A DNA stretch of 54,914 bases from Myxococcales bacterium UBA1203. Its GTDB lineage: Bacteria > Myxococcota > Myxococcia > Myxococcales > UBA5297. Each line of letters opens with the position of its first letter. The first letter of the stretch is position 1. The stretch lies in assembly GCA_002309695.1 (NCBI GenBank), contig DBXV01000011.1:18840-73753 (forward strand). Direction: 5' to 3'. The notes beneath the pieces were generated by a model. The model did no database searches, was not told the origin of the DNA, and was given only the letters and a program-made list of their open reading frames with translations. The position numbers were made by a program, and so were the translations under genes. This document shows, piece after piece, positions 34,614-43,256 of the stretch.

Positions 34614-36131
34614 ATGAGACATATCGGTTCCGCGCTTCCCCTGCTGGCAGCTGCCTCTCTGACGGCCGCCGGCTGTGCCACCACCTCCGCCGCCACTCAG
34701 ACCTCAGATGCTGCTCCTGACATCGCTCCTATGAGCGCCATGGCCACGGATCTGTTTGCGGCGGCCACTGACCCCGAAAAGGGCATCGCTGTGACGTTCG
34801 ACCTGGACGCCATGCGCAAGAGAGGTCTCGCGGACAACGTTCCCCAGAAGCCGGGCGGTTATACATTCGTCCAATTACTGGCGCCGTTCGTCGGGGAGGC
34901 CACGTCCATCAGCTCCGAGCTGGCCAAGCCGCTGGCCGAGGGACTCGTTTACGCCAGCCTGCTGGACCGGGCGATTCCGCTGCCTGTGGTGAAGCGCGCC
35001 GGTTTCTATCTGCCCGTGGACGTGACCGGGGACATCAGCTTTGAGGACAGCATGAAGGAAGCGATCATCCTTCTGGGTGTCGATTCGTCTGAGCTCGACG
35101 CGAAGTCACTCCTGGCCGATGTCTCCACCGCCATCCATTTGAAGGATGTCGTGTTCTCGTCCGACGACTCAGAGAAGACGGCTGACGCCGCCGATGACAG
35201 CGGCAATGCCGGCGAGGAAGAAGCCGGAGACGAGAGGGTCATTAAGCAGAAGAAGGACGGAGGAATGTCCTTTGCGCTCGAAGACGGGATGCTGTGCGCC
35301 ACCCGCAAGGACGCCTCGTCGAAGATGTGCATCCTCGGCGGCGACGGCGTCTATGCCATTGGCAAGGCCGAATCTCTGGCGGCGCTGCGTTCGGGCGAGA
35401 AGAAGCCGGCGGCCAGTCAGACTGAATTCGCCCACATCTATTTCGCGGCTCCGGAGATTGGCAGCATCCTGCTGACCAGCTCCGAGGACGCGGACGGCTC
35501 TCTGCCTGTGACCATCACCTTTGAAGCGGCTGACGAAGAGACGGCGCAGAAAATTGCCCCGCTCGCCGTCATGGGCATGACGCGCCGCGGTCAGGCGCTG
35601 AGCGAGTTCGAGATGGAACTGGCCATGGCACTTCAGAATCTGCAGAAGGCCGTCGCCGATGACGCTTCCGCCTCCGAGCGCATGAAGAAGGCCGCCGCCG
35701 ACATGACAATCAAATCCATCACCGATCCGTATGATGTTGGTTTTGGAAAGCCGGACGCGGTGAAGGTCGTCAGCGAAGGCAAACATCTGGAGCTGAGCCT
35801 GCGCATTCCCGGCGCCTACATCGACCGCCTCTCCATCACCAGCTACAACTGGCGGAACTCCCTCAAGGGCCAGATTGTCTCGGGACTGGCAGCGGGGGCG
35901 GCCAAGGCCTTCGAGATGGCGATGGATAAGAAGAAGGAAGAGCGGATGGCCCGGAGGCGGATGCTGGAAGAAGCGGCCGCGTCCGAAAATTCGATGAACG
36001 AAGAGGATGACGAAGCCGCTCAGGCCGCTGCCGAGGCCGCCGCGAAGCAGGAGGAGAAGAAGGACGTCAAGGGCAAGAAGGGGCAGCAGCCCCGCGTCAA
36101 TCAGACGAAGAAGCCTCTTCGGACGCGCTGA
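34614..36131 (+). CDS. Putative lipoprotein with a charged C-terminal tail, function unknown
   Basis: 505 residues from the ATG at 34614 (TTGGAG upstream). The signal sequence ends LTAAGC, with the lipid-anchored Cys near position 21. The mature protein starts with an Ala/Thr/Ser-rich linker and has a globular part with GYTFVQLLAPFVGEA, VKRAGFYLPVDVTGD and LELSLRIPGAYIDRLSI. The C-terminal 70 residues are highly charged (KKKEERMARRRMLEE, then an acidic Ala/Glu stretch and a Lys-rich end). No known domain is recognised. It is followed by a terminator and then the RDD gene. Confidence 0.75.
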   Translation: MRHIGSALPLLAAASLTAAGCATTSAATQTSDAAPDIAPMSAMATDLFAAATDPEKGIAVTFDLDAMRKRGLADNVPQKPGGYTFVQLLAPFVGEATSISSELAKPLAEGLVYASLLDRAIPLPVVKRAGFYLPVDVTGDISFEDSMKEAIILLGVDSSELDAKSLLADVSTAIHLKDVVFSSDDSEKTADAADDSGNAGEEEAGDERVIKQKKDGGMSFALEDGMLCATRKDASSKMCILGGDGVYAIGKAESLAALRSGEKKPAASQTEFAHIYFAAPEIGSILLTSSEDADGSLPVTITFEAADEETAQKIAPLAVMGMTRRGQALSEFEMELAMALQNLQKAVADDASASERMKKAAADMTIKSITDPYDVGFGKPDAVKVVSEGKHLELSLRIPGAYIDRLSITSYNWRNSLKGQIVSGLAAGAAKAFEMAMDKKKEERMARRRMLEEAAASENSMNEEDDEAAQAAAEAAAKQEEKKDVKGKKGQQPRVNQTKKPLRTR

Positions 36132-36194
36132 AAAGATGTTGCTGCGGCCGGGGCGCAGCTCCGGAGGCAGCAGCTCTTGAAGGTTTTGAGGAAA

Positions 36195-36236
36195 GCCGCC
36201 GATGGCCGCGATGCCGTCGGCGGCGTTTTTTGTTTT
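36195..36236 (+). terminator. Terminator of the 505-residue lipoprotein gene
   Basis: GCCGCCGA (36195-36202) pairs with TCGGCGGC (36217-36224), followed by GTTTTTTGTTTT. Confidence 0.82.
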
Positions 36237-36280
36237 CGAGCTGTCGAATCGGCCGCTGGCCGCCGCAAGGGCGTTTCAAG

Positions 36281-37387
36281 GTGGATGACAATCGTTGCCC
36301 GAAGTGTGGGGAATCTCTTCTGTTGGATGGCAGCTGCCCTCGCTGCGCGGCGTCCCAGCCGGATACCTTTGGCGGTGAGCAGCGACTTTCGTCGTCCAGC
36401 GTTCGTTCGATGCGCATCGACCTGGGAAACGAGCGCGGTGATGTGATTCCTGCCGGCCGCCGTCCGTCCTTCGAGACAGGGGCGCTCAGGCCTGAGTCAG
36501 AGAAGGCAGACGCGCAGGACGGTGACGGCGCGTCGGGAAACAACGGCGTTCCGGCCTGGGCCTCGGGAAATGCCGGGCCTCTCCGCAAGGTCGCGTCCGC
36601 GGCTGAGCCCGCCTGGATGGCTGGTTCGCCCAAGGCATCTGCCGTCGCTCCTGCGCCAGCTCCTTCAATTTCAGCGGCCTCGGCATCGGCGGCATCCGCG
36701 CCCGCTTCACTCGCGTCACCTTCTGCTGCTGCTCCAGCAGCTCCCGCGGCTTCTGCTGCTGCGCCTCAGACCGAGGCGCGTCCTCAGCCCGCGTCACAGC
36801 CTGTGGCTCAGACTCCTGCCGCTCCCGTTGCTCCCGCTGCAGCCGCGTCTCCTGCTGTTCTCGCCGCAAGCAGGGAAATTTCGCCTTCATCTGGCCTCGC
36901 GCCGTCAGCTGAGCCCCCAAAACCTGCCCGCCGAAAGCGTCCGAAAGAGGTTCATGCCACGCCCGCCGGCGTCATCTCCCGGAACATCGCCCGCCTGGTG
37001 GACCTGGTGTGCAACCTGGGACTGGCGGCGCTGACGCTGGTGCTGGCCGAGGCGGTGACAGGGGAAAAGCTGCTGACGCCCGAGCGCCTCAAGATGCTGG
37101 CGCTGCCCCTGGCCGGTTTGTTCTTCACGCTGACGTTCGCCTACACGACGTTTTTTCACACGCTGTACGGGCGGACGCCGGGCAAGTGGGTCACAGGCAT
37201 TCGCGTGCTGGATGAGACGGGCAATCCTCCCCGTTTCGGCAGGTCGGCGCTGCGGATGGTTCTGGCGTTTGTCTCCGCGCTGCCGCTGTTTGCCGGTGTC
37301 GCCATCGCGCTGTTCAGCCGCCGCCGTCAGACCCTGTACGACAAGCTGACGGGAACCTACGTGGTCCGCCTCATTGAGGTCCGCTGA
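36281..37387 (+). CDS. RDD-family membrane protein with an N-terminal zinc ribbon
   Basis: 368 residues from a GTG at 36281 (AAGG ten bases upstream). The zinc ribbon is CPKCGESLLLDGSCPRC at the extreme N terminus. A long Ala/Pro/Ser-rich disordered linker (about 80-215) leads to the RDD domain (about 235-365), with the conserved Arg and Asp in ISRNIARLVDLVCNLGLAAL, then YGRTPGKWVTGIRVLD, and a short C terminus. RDD proteins are small multi-TM envelope proteins, some implicated in ion or solute transport. Its stop is only six bases from the convergent rluD stop. Confidence 0.82.
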   Translation: MDDNRCPKCGESLLLDGSCPRCAASQPDTFGGEQRLSSSSVRSMRIDLGNERGDVIPAGRRPSFETGALRPESEKADAQDGDGASGNNGVPAWASGNAGPLRKVASAAEPAWMAGSPKASAVAPAPAPSISAASASAASAPASLASPSAAAPAAPAASAAAPQTEARPQPASQPVAQTPAAPVAPAAAASPAVLAASREISPSSGLAPSAEPPKPARRKRPKEVHATPAGVISRNIARLVDLVCNLGLAALTLVLAEAVTGEKLLTPERLKMLALPLAGLFFTLTFAYTTFFHTLYGRTPGKWVTGIRVLDETGNPPRFGRSALRMVLAFVSALPLFAGVAIALFSRRRQTLYDKLTGTYVVRLIEVR

Positions 37388-37392
37388 GAGGT

Positions 37393-38442
37393 TCAGCCGC
37401 GTTTGCTGCTTTGGAGAATGTCCAGAGCGGCGGCGAAGTCCGTCGGCAGAGGCGCCACAAAGCGCATGCGCTGGCCGGTCACGGGATGCGTCAGCGTCAG
37501 CGCCGCGGCGTGAAGCGCCTGTCTTCCCAGCATCCGCGCGGCCCGGGCCAGCGGATTGCCCGGAGCCAGCTTTTTCTCGCGCTTCGTTCCCCCGTAGAGC
37601 GCGTCGCAGAGCAGTGGATGTCCAGCCTCGCTGAAGTGCATCCGAATCTGATGCGTCCGACCGGTCAGAATGTGGACCGAAACGAGGCTTGAGGACGGAA
37701 AGACATCCTGCCTGGTCCACTCGGTGATGGCCGTGCGCCCGCGGGTGACGCGCGACGTGAAGCGCAGCCTGTCCGTCGGATGCCGCCCGTGAAGCGTCTC
37801 GAACCGGCCGCTCTCATCGGGAACGCCGTGAACGATGGCGAGGTAGCGCTTGTCGGCGGTGTGCGCCTGAAACTGAGCCTGGAGCGCATTCAGCGCGTGC
37901 TCCGTCTTGGCGATGACGAGGCAGCCGCTGGTGTCCTTGTCGAGCCGATGGACGATGCCCGGCCTCAGCTCTCCGCCGATGCCCGGCAGGTCGGGACAGT
38001 GCGCCATGACGGCATTGACGACCGTTCCAGAGGGAACACCCGCGCCGGGGTGAACGACCATGCCCGCTGCCTTGTTGATGACGAGAATGGCGTCGTCCTC
38101 AAACAGGATGTCCAGCGGCAGGTCTTCGGGCTCAAGGCCCGTCGGCTGCGCTTCGGTGATGGCAGCCCGAATGTCCTCGCCGCCTTTGAGCGTCAGGGCA
38201 GGCCGGGCCGGCGCGCCGTTGACCAGAACATCCCCCGCTTCAATCAGCGATTTGAGCCTAGAGCGGGAACGTCCGGGAATGTGCGAGGCGAGAAAGAGAT
38301 CGAGCCGCTTTCCCCGGTCGTCAGAATCGGCGCGGAATCGAAACTCCTCTGCCGTCCCGAGTGATGGGGGGACCGATTGGGTGACCGACAGGGGAATGCT
38401 CTCGTCGTCATCCTCGTCCGGAGCCCTGTCCAAAGGGCTCAC
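37393..38442 (-). CDS. rluD: RluA-family 23S rRNA pseudouridine synthase (RluD-like)
   Basis: 349 residues from a GTG that overlaps the upstream stop in GTGA. It isomerises uridines in rRNA. The N-terminal S4 RNA-binding domain contains RSRLKSLIEAGDVLVNG, and the catalytic motif is GIVHRLDKDTSGCLVIAK with the essential Asp. The block SVHILTGRTHQIRMHFSEAG is also typical. About 40 acidic residues precede S4. RluD itself modifies helix 69; the family is certain, the exact target inferred. Confidence 0.92.
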   Translation of the reverse strand: MSPLDRAPDEDDDESIPLSVTQSVPPSLGTAEEFRFRADSDDRGKRLDLFLASHIPGRSRSRLKSLIEAGDVLVNGAPARPALTLKGGEDIRAAITEAQPTGLEPEDLPLDILFEDDAILVINKAAGMVVHPGAGVPSGTVVNAVMAHCPDLPGIGGELRPGIVHRLDKDTSGCLVIAKTEHALNALQAQFQAHTADKRYLAIVHGVPDESGRFETLHGRHPTDRLRFTSRVTRGRTAITEWTRQDVFPSSSLVSVHILTGRTHQIRMHFSEAGHPLLCDALYGGTKREKKLAPGNPLARAARMLGRQALHAAALTLTHPVTGQRMRFVAPLPTDFAAALDILQSSKRG

Positions 38443-38705
38443 CAGAAGCGGGTTTTGACCTGCCCCTTGCGGGCGATGATGACGTCCGCCAGCGCGCGGT
38501 CGAAGTAGTTGGTCGTCCGGTACAGCTCGGGCGAAACGCTGTCCCGATAGAAGGAGCGCCCTTCGTCGATTTCCTTTTCCAGCGCCTCGAAGAAGTTGTC
38601 GTTCTCCAGCGCCTCCTGAATTTTGGCCTCGTTGTAGAGGGCGATGTCAGAGGCAATGGAACGCGCCTTTCGGCAGGCTTTGGTCTTGTCTTCGATGACG
38701 GCCAT
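38439..38705 (-). CDS. Small conserved protein coupled to rluD, function unknown
   Basis: 88 residues from the ATG at 38705, with a near-perfect AAGGAG seven bases upstream. No TM or signal. The protein is mostly helical, with IEDKTKACRKARSIASDIAL, then acidic ALENDNFFEALEKEI, then RTTNYFDRALADVIIARKG and the C-terminal VKTRFW. I do not recognise a named domain. It overlaps rluD by four bases, so the two are co-translated, suggesting a link to ribosome or translation physiology. The strong ribosome site argues that it is genuine. Confidence 0.8.
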   Translation of the reverse strand: MAVIEDKTKACRKARSIASDIALYNEAKIQEALENDNFFEALEKEIDEGRSFYRDSVSPELYRTTNYFDRALADVIIARKGQVKTRFW

Positions 38706-39056
38706 ATTTGGACTCCTTAAGGAAAGCGGAGGGGGGCTCCGGCGGGCGGCGCGGCATGTCACAAAAAATTCTCCCGTCCAACATTTTCCCCGGACGGCCG
38801 CGCGGCGCTCAGACTCCCGGACGCCATCCAGTCAGAGGGCGCGGGCGTCCCGCGGACCGCCTCAGGAATGCCAGGCGCACAACTTGACAAGCCTGGGGAG
38901 TTCTGCTTTGGGGCGCCGTCTTTTTTTCGAGGGTTCTGTAACACCAGGACGCACATTCGGCCTGCCCGCGTTTCACTTCTCCCCCGGAAGTTTCGCCAGA
39001 AGCCGCGGAGCGCGCTCAGGACCGAGCCGCAACATGCAGATGGAAGGAGCCGTACC
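38706..39056. other. Divergent intergenic region upstream of rpmH
   Basis: 351 bases between the 88-residue gene and rpmH. It contains the rpmH promoter at 38884-38917 and a long GC-rich leader of about 135 bases. No dnaA gene or cluster of DnaA boxes is present, although rpmH often lies beside the origin. No promoter was recognised for the minus-strand gene. Confidence 0.5.
38884..38917 (+). promoter_or_regulatory. Promoter of the rpmH-rnpA-yidD-yidC operon
   Basis: A consensus TTGACA (38884-38889), a gap of 16-17 bases, TGC-CTTTGG/TTTGGG, then GGCGCC (38912-38917) and GTCTTTTTTT. The leader to rpmH is about 135 bases. Confidence 0.7.
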
Positions 39057-39215
39057 ATGTCAACACGCAAACCGACGTATCAGCCGAGCAAAATTAAGCG
39101 GAACCGCACGCATGGATTCCGCAAGCGCAACTCGACCGCCGCCGGCCGCGCCGTTCTCAAGCGCCGCCGTGCCAAGGGCCGTCGTCGTCTCTGTGTCTCC
39201 GCGCCGAAGAAGTAA
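39057..39215 (+). CDS. rpmH: 50S ribosomal protein L34
   Basis: 52 residues from the ATG at 39057, preceded by AAGGAG at 7 bases. Typical L34 content is YQPSKIKRNRTHGFRKRNST, then GRAVLKRRRAKGRRRL. Basic throughout. It is slightly longer than the common 44-47 residues owing to the N-terminal STRKP and C-terminal CVSAPKK. It is the first gene of the classical operon. Confidence 0.96.
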   Translation: MSTRKPTYQPSKIKRNRTHGFRKRNSTAAGRAVLKRRRAKGRRRLCVSAPKK

Positions 39216-39242
39216 GTCCTCTTGTTGGAGGACCATGGCGCC

Positions 39243-39695
39243 TTGAGCCCCCAGCCGACGACACAGCTGCCCAATACGGAGCCTCCCGGCGAGTCGTTTC
39301 CAGCGGCGAGCAGGCTGCTCCGTAGGAGCGAGTTCAAAGCAGTACAGGAGCGGGGTCTGCGAAATGCGGACACCGCTCTTGTCTTCTTTGTCCTTGGAAA
39401 TTCTCTGGGGCGCCGGCGGCTGGGCATCACCGTCAGCAAAAAGGTGGGCAATGCGGTCTGCCGCGCCCGAATCAGACGCCTTCTTCGGGACGTGTTTCGC
39501 AAAGAACGGCGCCGGCTGCCGCCTTCCGTTGATCTGGTCGTCATCGCCCGCCGCGCTGCGGCCCAGGCCGACCGGGAAAGGCTGCTGAAAGAATTTCTTC
39601 GGGCGTCAGCCTGGTTTTGCCGCCGTCTGTGCCGACACGAGCCTGCTGCCGCTGAAGACGTGAATTCAGGAGTGCGCGGCGGCGCGGGTGCCTGA
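39243..39695 (+). CDS. rnpA: Ribonuclease P protein component
   Basis: About 150 residues; the start is uncertain. The frame has no ATG near the beginning. The TTG at 39243 lies 11 bases after GGAGG, while the TTG at 39222 gives 157 residues but lies upstream of that site. An ATG after the same GGAGG (39235) is in another frame and stops after three codons. The protein binds RNase P RNA and assists 5' maturation of tRNA. SRLLRRSEFKAVQERG and LGITVSKKVGNAVCRARIRR are family motifs, with RAR in place of the usual RNR. The tail beyond about 125 is variable. Confidence 0.9.
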   Translation: MSPQPTTQLPNTEPPGESFPAASRLLRRSEFKAVQERGLRNADTALVFFVLGNSLGRRRLGITVSKKVGNAVCRARIRRLLRDVFRKERRRLPPSVDLVVIARRAAAQADRERLLKEFLRASAWFCRRLCRHEPAAAEDVNSGVRGGAGA

Positions 39696-39760
39696 GAACG
39701 GAATCAGGCTGATTTTTCCGCTCCGAATTTGAACGGGCATCCCAGAGGTGGGGCGCGGGA

Positions 39761-40036
39761 ATGGTGAAAACGCTGCTTGTCCTCTGTGTTCGATTTTATC
39801 GGCGCTGCATCAGCCCGCTTTTTCCCCCCTGCTGCCGATTCAGGCCCACGTGTTCCGCCTACGCGCTGGAGGCGCTGGAGCTGCACGGCGCCCTTCGCGG
39901 GACGTGGCTGATTCTTCGCCGCCTTCTTCGCTGCCACCCTTTCTGTGAGGGCGGCTTTGACCCCGTTCCGCTTCCTGCGAACCGGAGCCGCGTCAATGAC
40001 GGCGAAGATGGGCGTGAGGATGTTCGGCGCAGCTGA
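39761..40036 (+). CDS. yidD: Membrane protein insertion efficiency factor YidD
   Basis: 91 residues. YidD aids YidC-dependent membrane insertion. CRFRPTCSAYALEALELHG, then RLLRCHPFCEGGFDPVP, are its signatures. A short amphipathic N-terminal helix is present. It lies between rnpA and yidC, as in most bacteria. Confidence 0.96.
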   Translation: MVKTLLVLCVRFYRRCISPLFPPCCRFRPTCSAYALEALELHGALRGTWLILRRLLRCHPFCEGGFDPVPLPANRSRVNDGEDGREDVRRS

Positions 40037-40126
40037 GAGCAGCTGACGCGCCGCGCCTGCACCGCAGTTTTTTTCACAGGCATGAGGCCGGTGCCGACCT
40101 TCGGCCGCCGGCTTTGAGGAGTCGCC

Positions 40127-41929
40127 TTGTCAGACGCAGATTTTTCTTACGTGCCGCCGAATGGCCGGAATTCTCCGGAACACCAGAAGCGGATGATGCT
40201 GGCCATGCTCGCGATGGTGGGCGTCGTTTTTGTCTGGACGATGCTGTTTCCGCCGAATCAGGCACAGGTCCCGCCGGACAGAACGGATGTCACAACTCAG
40301 CAGACAGACGCCGCTGAATCAGCGTCTGCCCCGCCGCAGCTGAGCAGTGGTTCGAATGAGCCTTTGCCGCCCGCGCCTGCCGCCGAAGCCGTGGAGCCCA
40401 GGACGGTTTCTTTTCAGACCAGGGCCTTCGATCTGGCCTTCTCCAATGTGGGCGGAGGCATCTCCCGGGCTGTTCTCAAGAGCGACAACCCGGAGCTGTG
40501 GAAGGGCTACAAGTTCGAACAGGTCTTCAAGCCGGGGAAGGAGGCGGAGATTCGTCCCGTGGACCTGGCCCGCGTGAAGGCGGAGCAGACGATTCCCGGC
40601 GCCTGTGAGATTTCCGGTGACGCGGCTGTGCCCTTCAGCACCGTTTACCAGCTGGAGGAGCGCCAGAACGGCGTGACCTTCCGCGGCGGGACTTCCGAAG
40701 TGACGGTGGAGAAGACGTTCGACTTTGCCGACCAGGGTTACGACTTCCGGGCGACCTACAAGGTGACGAACAACACCTCCGCGACGCGCAGTCTGAAGCT
40801 CTCCGTCATCTATCCCGCCTTTTACGACCCGCAGCTTCTGCCCAAGTCGGGGCTGTTCGCGCCTCCCCCGGACCAGATTCAGGCCATGCTCCTGGACGAT
40901 GGGGACGCGGAGCGGATGCAGGCCGGCAAGAAGGTCGAAGAAAAGACCTTCAAGGGGCCCATTCAGTTCGTCGGTTTTGATCAGCGCTATTTTCTGGGCG
41001 CCGCCTTTCCGACGGACACGCGCGGCACCAGCGGCCGCCTGTTCACCTCTGAGGACGGGCGCTACGAGGCCACGCTTGTGTTCGATTTGGGCTCTGTCGC
41101 TCCCGGGCAGACCGTGGAGCGCGGCGTCGGCTTCTTCATCGGCCCCAAGTCACATGACCTGCTGAACAAGGTCTCCGACGCGGCGCGGCGCGGCGTTCTC
41201 AGCTCTGCTTCCGATGAGCGCGCTCAGACGGCCTTCGCTGATCCCCGGCTGGCCGAATCCATCGACTTCGGCTGGTGGGCGGTCATCTGCCGGGCCCTCC
41301 TGGCGGTCCTCAATCTGTTCGCCGGCTTCGTTCACAACTGGGGCGTGGCCATCATCCTGCTGACGGTTCTGGTGAAGCTGCTCCTCTTCCCGCTCAACCA
41401 GAAGCAGATGGCCAGCATGGAGGCCATGCGGCGCATCCAGCCCCAGATTCAGGAGCTGCAGAAGAAGTACGCGGACGACCGGGAAAAGCTGGGCATGGAG
41501 CAGATGAAGCTGTTCCAGGAGAACCACGTGAACCCGATGGGCGGGTGCCTGCCGATGCTGGTGCAGATGCCCGTGTGGTTCGCCCTCTATCGGACGCTCT
41601 ATTCGTCCTTTGAGCTCTATCGGGAGCCGCTGTTCAGCGTGTGGCTCACCGACCTGACCCAGGGCGACCCGTATTACATTCTGCCGGCAGCCATGGGCGT
41701 GACCATGTTCATCACGCAGAAGATGCAGCCGCAGATGGGCGACCCGAAGCAGGCGAAGATGATGCTCTATTTCATGCCCATCTTCTTCACGTTCCTGATG
41801 GCCAACCTGCCCGCGGGCCTCACGCTCTACATCTTCACCAACAACCTGCTGTCCATTGCCCAGCAGGCAGTCCTGAGGCGGAAATACAATCTGAACACGC
41901 CGGCCGCGCCCTCCTCCTCGGGAAAATAG
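40127..41929 (+). CDS. yidC: Membrane protein insertase YidC
   Basis: 600 residues from a TTG start (GAGGAG five bases upstream). It inserts and folds inner-membrane proteins with or without SecYEG. The N-terminal TM (about 24-40) is followed by a large periplasmic domain (about 45-370), the Gram-negative form. The five-TM core begins near 385, with IILLTVLVKLLLFPLNQKQ, then EMKRIQ-like AMRRIQPQIQELQKKYADD, NPMGGCLPMLVQMPVWFALY and a C-terminal MANLPAGLTLYIFTNNLLS. It is the last gene of the operon. Confidence 0.97.
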   Translation: MSDADFSYVPPNGRNSPEHQKRMMLAMLAMVGVVFVWTMLFPPNQAQVPPDRTDVTTQQTDAAESASAPPQLSSGSNEPLPPAPAAEAVEPRTVSFQTRAFDLAFSNVGGGISRAVLKSDNPELWKGYKFEQVFKPGKEAEIRPVDLARVKAEQTIPGACEISGDAAVPFSTVYQLEERQNGVTFRGGTSEVTVEKTFDFADQGYDFRATYKVTNNTSATRSLKLSVIYPAFYDPQLLPKSGLFAPPPDQIQAMLLDDGDAERMQAGKKVEEKTFKGPIQFVGFDQRYFLGAAFPTDTRGTSGRLFTSEDGRYEATLVFDLGSVAPGQTVERGVGFFIGPKSHDLLNKVSDAARRGVLSSASDERAQTAFADPRLAESIDFGWWAVICRALLAVLNLFAGFVHNWGVAIILLTVLVKLLLFPLNQKQMASMEAMRRIQPQIQELQKKYADDREKLGMEQMKLFQENHVNPMGGCLPMLVQMPVWFALYRTLYSSFELYREPLFSVWLTDLTQGDPYYILPAAMGVTMFITQKMQPQMGDPKQAKMMLYFMPIFFTFLMANLPAGLTLYIFTNNLLSIAQQAVLRRKYNLNTPAAPSSSGK

Positions 41930-41985
41930 CCGGCGGCACGGAGTGAACCCCGGAAGCGTTTTCCGGCCGAAGTTCAAACAGACGA

Positions 41986-42025
41986 AAGCCCTCTTCCCGG
42001 ATGCACAGGGAAGAGGGCTTTTTCA
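41986..42025 (+). terminator. Terminator of the rpmH-yidC operon
   Basis: AAAGCCCTCTTCCC (41986-41999) pairs with GGGAAGAGGGCTTT (42008-42021), followed by TTT. Confidence 0.88.
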
Positions 42026-42053
42026 TTTCGCCGGTTCAGTGAGTCCTCATGCG

Positions 42054-43085
42054 TCAGCCGGGCTGTCTGGCCTGCGCGGCGAGCTTTCGGACTCGATAGA
42101 GGGAAAGACAGGTGAGCTCGGCAATCTCGCGCATGGAGCAATCGCCCTTGGCGAGGAGCGCTCTGGCGATTCGAGCCCGCTCCTCGTTCCGGCCTTTTTC
42201 CAGACCTTTTGAAAGGCCTTCCTCCAGTCCTTTCGTGCGGCCCTCTCGTTTCCCGTCCTCGAACATCTCGTCATACGCCTTGCACATGGTGTCCCTCCCT
42301 TCTTCGGCGGAGAACAGAGGCACGTCCCGCTTTCCGCCGAGGGCATTCATTACGGCCATGGTCTCCTCGTCCAGGACCTGATGGAGCAGATGGGCCCGCC
42401 TCGCCCAGCTTGTCAATTCGGCCCTGTTTCCCTGGTGCTTGGCGGCACCCAGCACTGCCTTGAGGCTGATCCCCAGTCTGTCCAGCAGCCCATCGTCCAG
42501 CTCAGCGGGAACAACCAGGTTGAGCTTGTAGTCCTGGACAAAGGCCGCGAGCTCCGGAGGAATCGGCCCCTGCATGTCCCGCAGGCTTCTCGGCCCGTCC
42601 CAGACGTCCTGGCCCCAGTAGATGACGATGTCGATGACCGGAATGAGCCGCGTTCCCTTGGGCAGCCCGCAGATGAATTCGCCTCCGCGGTTCAGATGCC
42701 GCCCGGACGGACGCTTCTCATTGCCGGACGAATCGTTCCCCTGCCGCCGGACTGCTCGCAGCTGACTGTCGTAGCGGGCCGCGTCGTAAACGAGGAGGCG
42801 GACGGGCATGTCGTAACTGACCGCTGCCTGATTCTCGATGCCGATGAAGCAGAAGGCCGCGCCGTGCCGGGCGTCCCGCTTGATGACCATCCGCTTCATT
42901 CCGTCCCGATGCCTGGCAGCTGTGGCCGGATGCCCGCCGACCAGCAGAATCTCTGAGGCGTCCGCGTCGCTCAGGTCCCCGGGCTGAATTTTGGGTTCGC
43001 CCTGGTGAATCAGCAGGTTGAGCAGGTCGGCAGCCACGTCGTTCCGGGACATGAGCCGCCGGGTGGCCGTATCCATCGCGCCCAT
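42054..43085 (-). CDS. Rpn-type / PD-(D/E)XK nuclease-family protein
   Basis: 343 residues from the ATG at 43085, with AGGAGGT six bases upstream (a frame extension to 43130 lacks a site). The N-terminal half matches the Rpn/transposase-like nuclease family: FIGIENQAAVSYDMPVRLLV holds the E-x-Q of the PD-(D/E)XK fold, and LIPVIDIVIYWGQDVWDGP is characteristic. The C terminus is a Lys/Glu/Gly-rich helix (EGRTKGLEEGLSKGLEKG) ending in a helix-turn-helix-like segment, SMREIAELTCLSLYRVRKLA. Rpn proteins promote recombination and behave as mobile or multicopy genes. No terminal repeats were found around it. Confidence 0.8.
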   Translation of the reverse strand: MGAMDTATRRLMSRNDVAADLLNLLIHQGEPKIQPGDLSDADASEILLVGGHPATAARHRDGMKRMVIKRDARHGAAFCFIGIENQAAVSYDMPVRLLVYDAARYDSQLRAVRRQGNDSSGNEKRPSGRHLNRGGEFICGLPKGTRLIPVIDIVIYWGQDVWDGPRSLRDMQGPIPPELAAFVQDYKLNLVVPAELDDGLLDRLGISLKAVLGAAKHQGNRAELTSWARRAHLLHQVLDEETMAVMNALGGKRDVPLFSAEEGRDTMCKAYDEMFEDGKREGRTKGLEEGLSKGLEKGRNEERARIARALLAKGDCSMREIAELTCLSLYRVRKLAAQARQPG

Positions 43086-43184
43086 CGCATGACCTCCTGG
43101 CGTCGAAATGCTGAACGCCTCATGAATCACGGCGGGTCACTGATTCGGAGGACGGCGGGCAAGCTGCCTTTTGGGTGAGCCCCA

Positions 43185-43226
43185 AAAATGAAACAGCCCC
43201 TCCCTCCGGCGTGGAGAGAGGGGCTG
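43185..43226 (-). terminator. Terminator of valS
   Basis: On the minus strand CAGCCCCTCTCTCC pairs with GGAGGGAGGGGCTG (43226-43194) around ACGCC with one internal mismatch, followed by TTTCATTTTT. It lies 30 bases after the valS stop. Confidence 0.85.
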
Positions 43227-43256
43227 CTGTGTTTCACGAACCGGCCAAAGAGCCGT

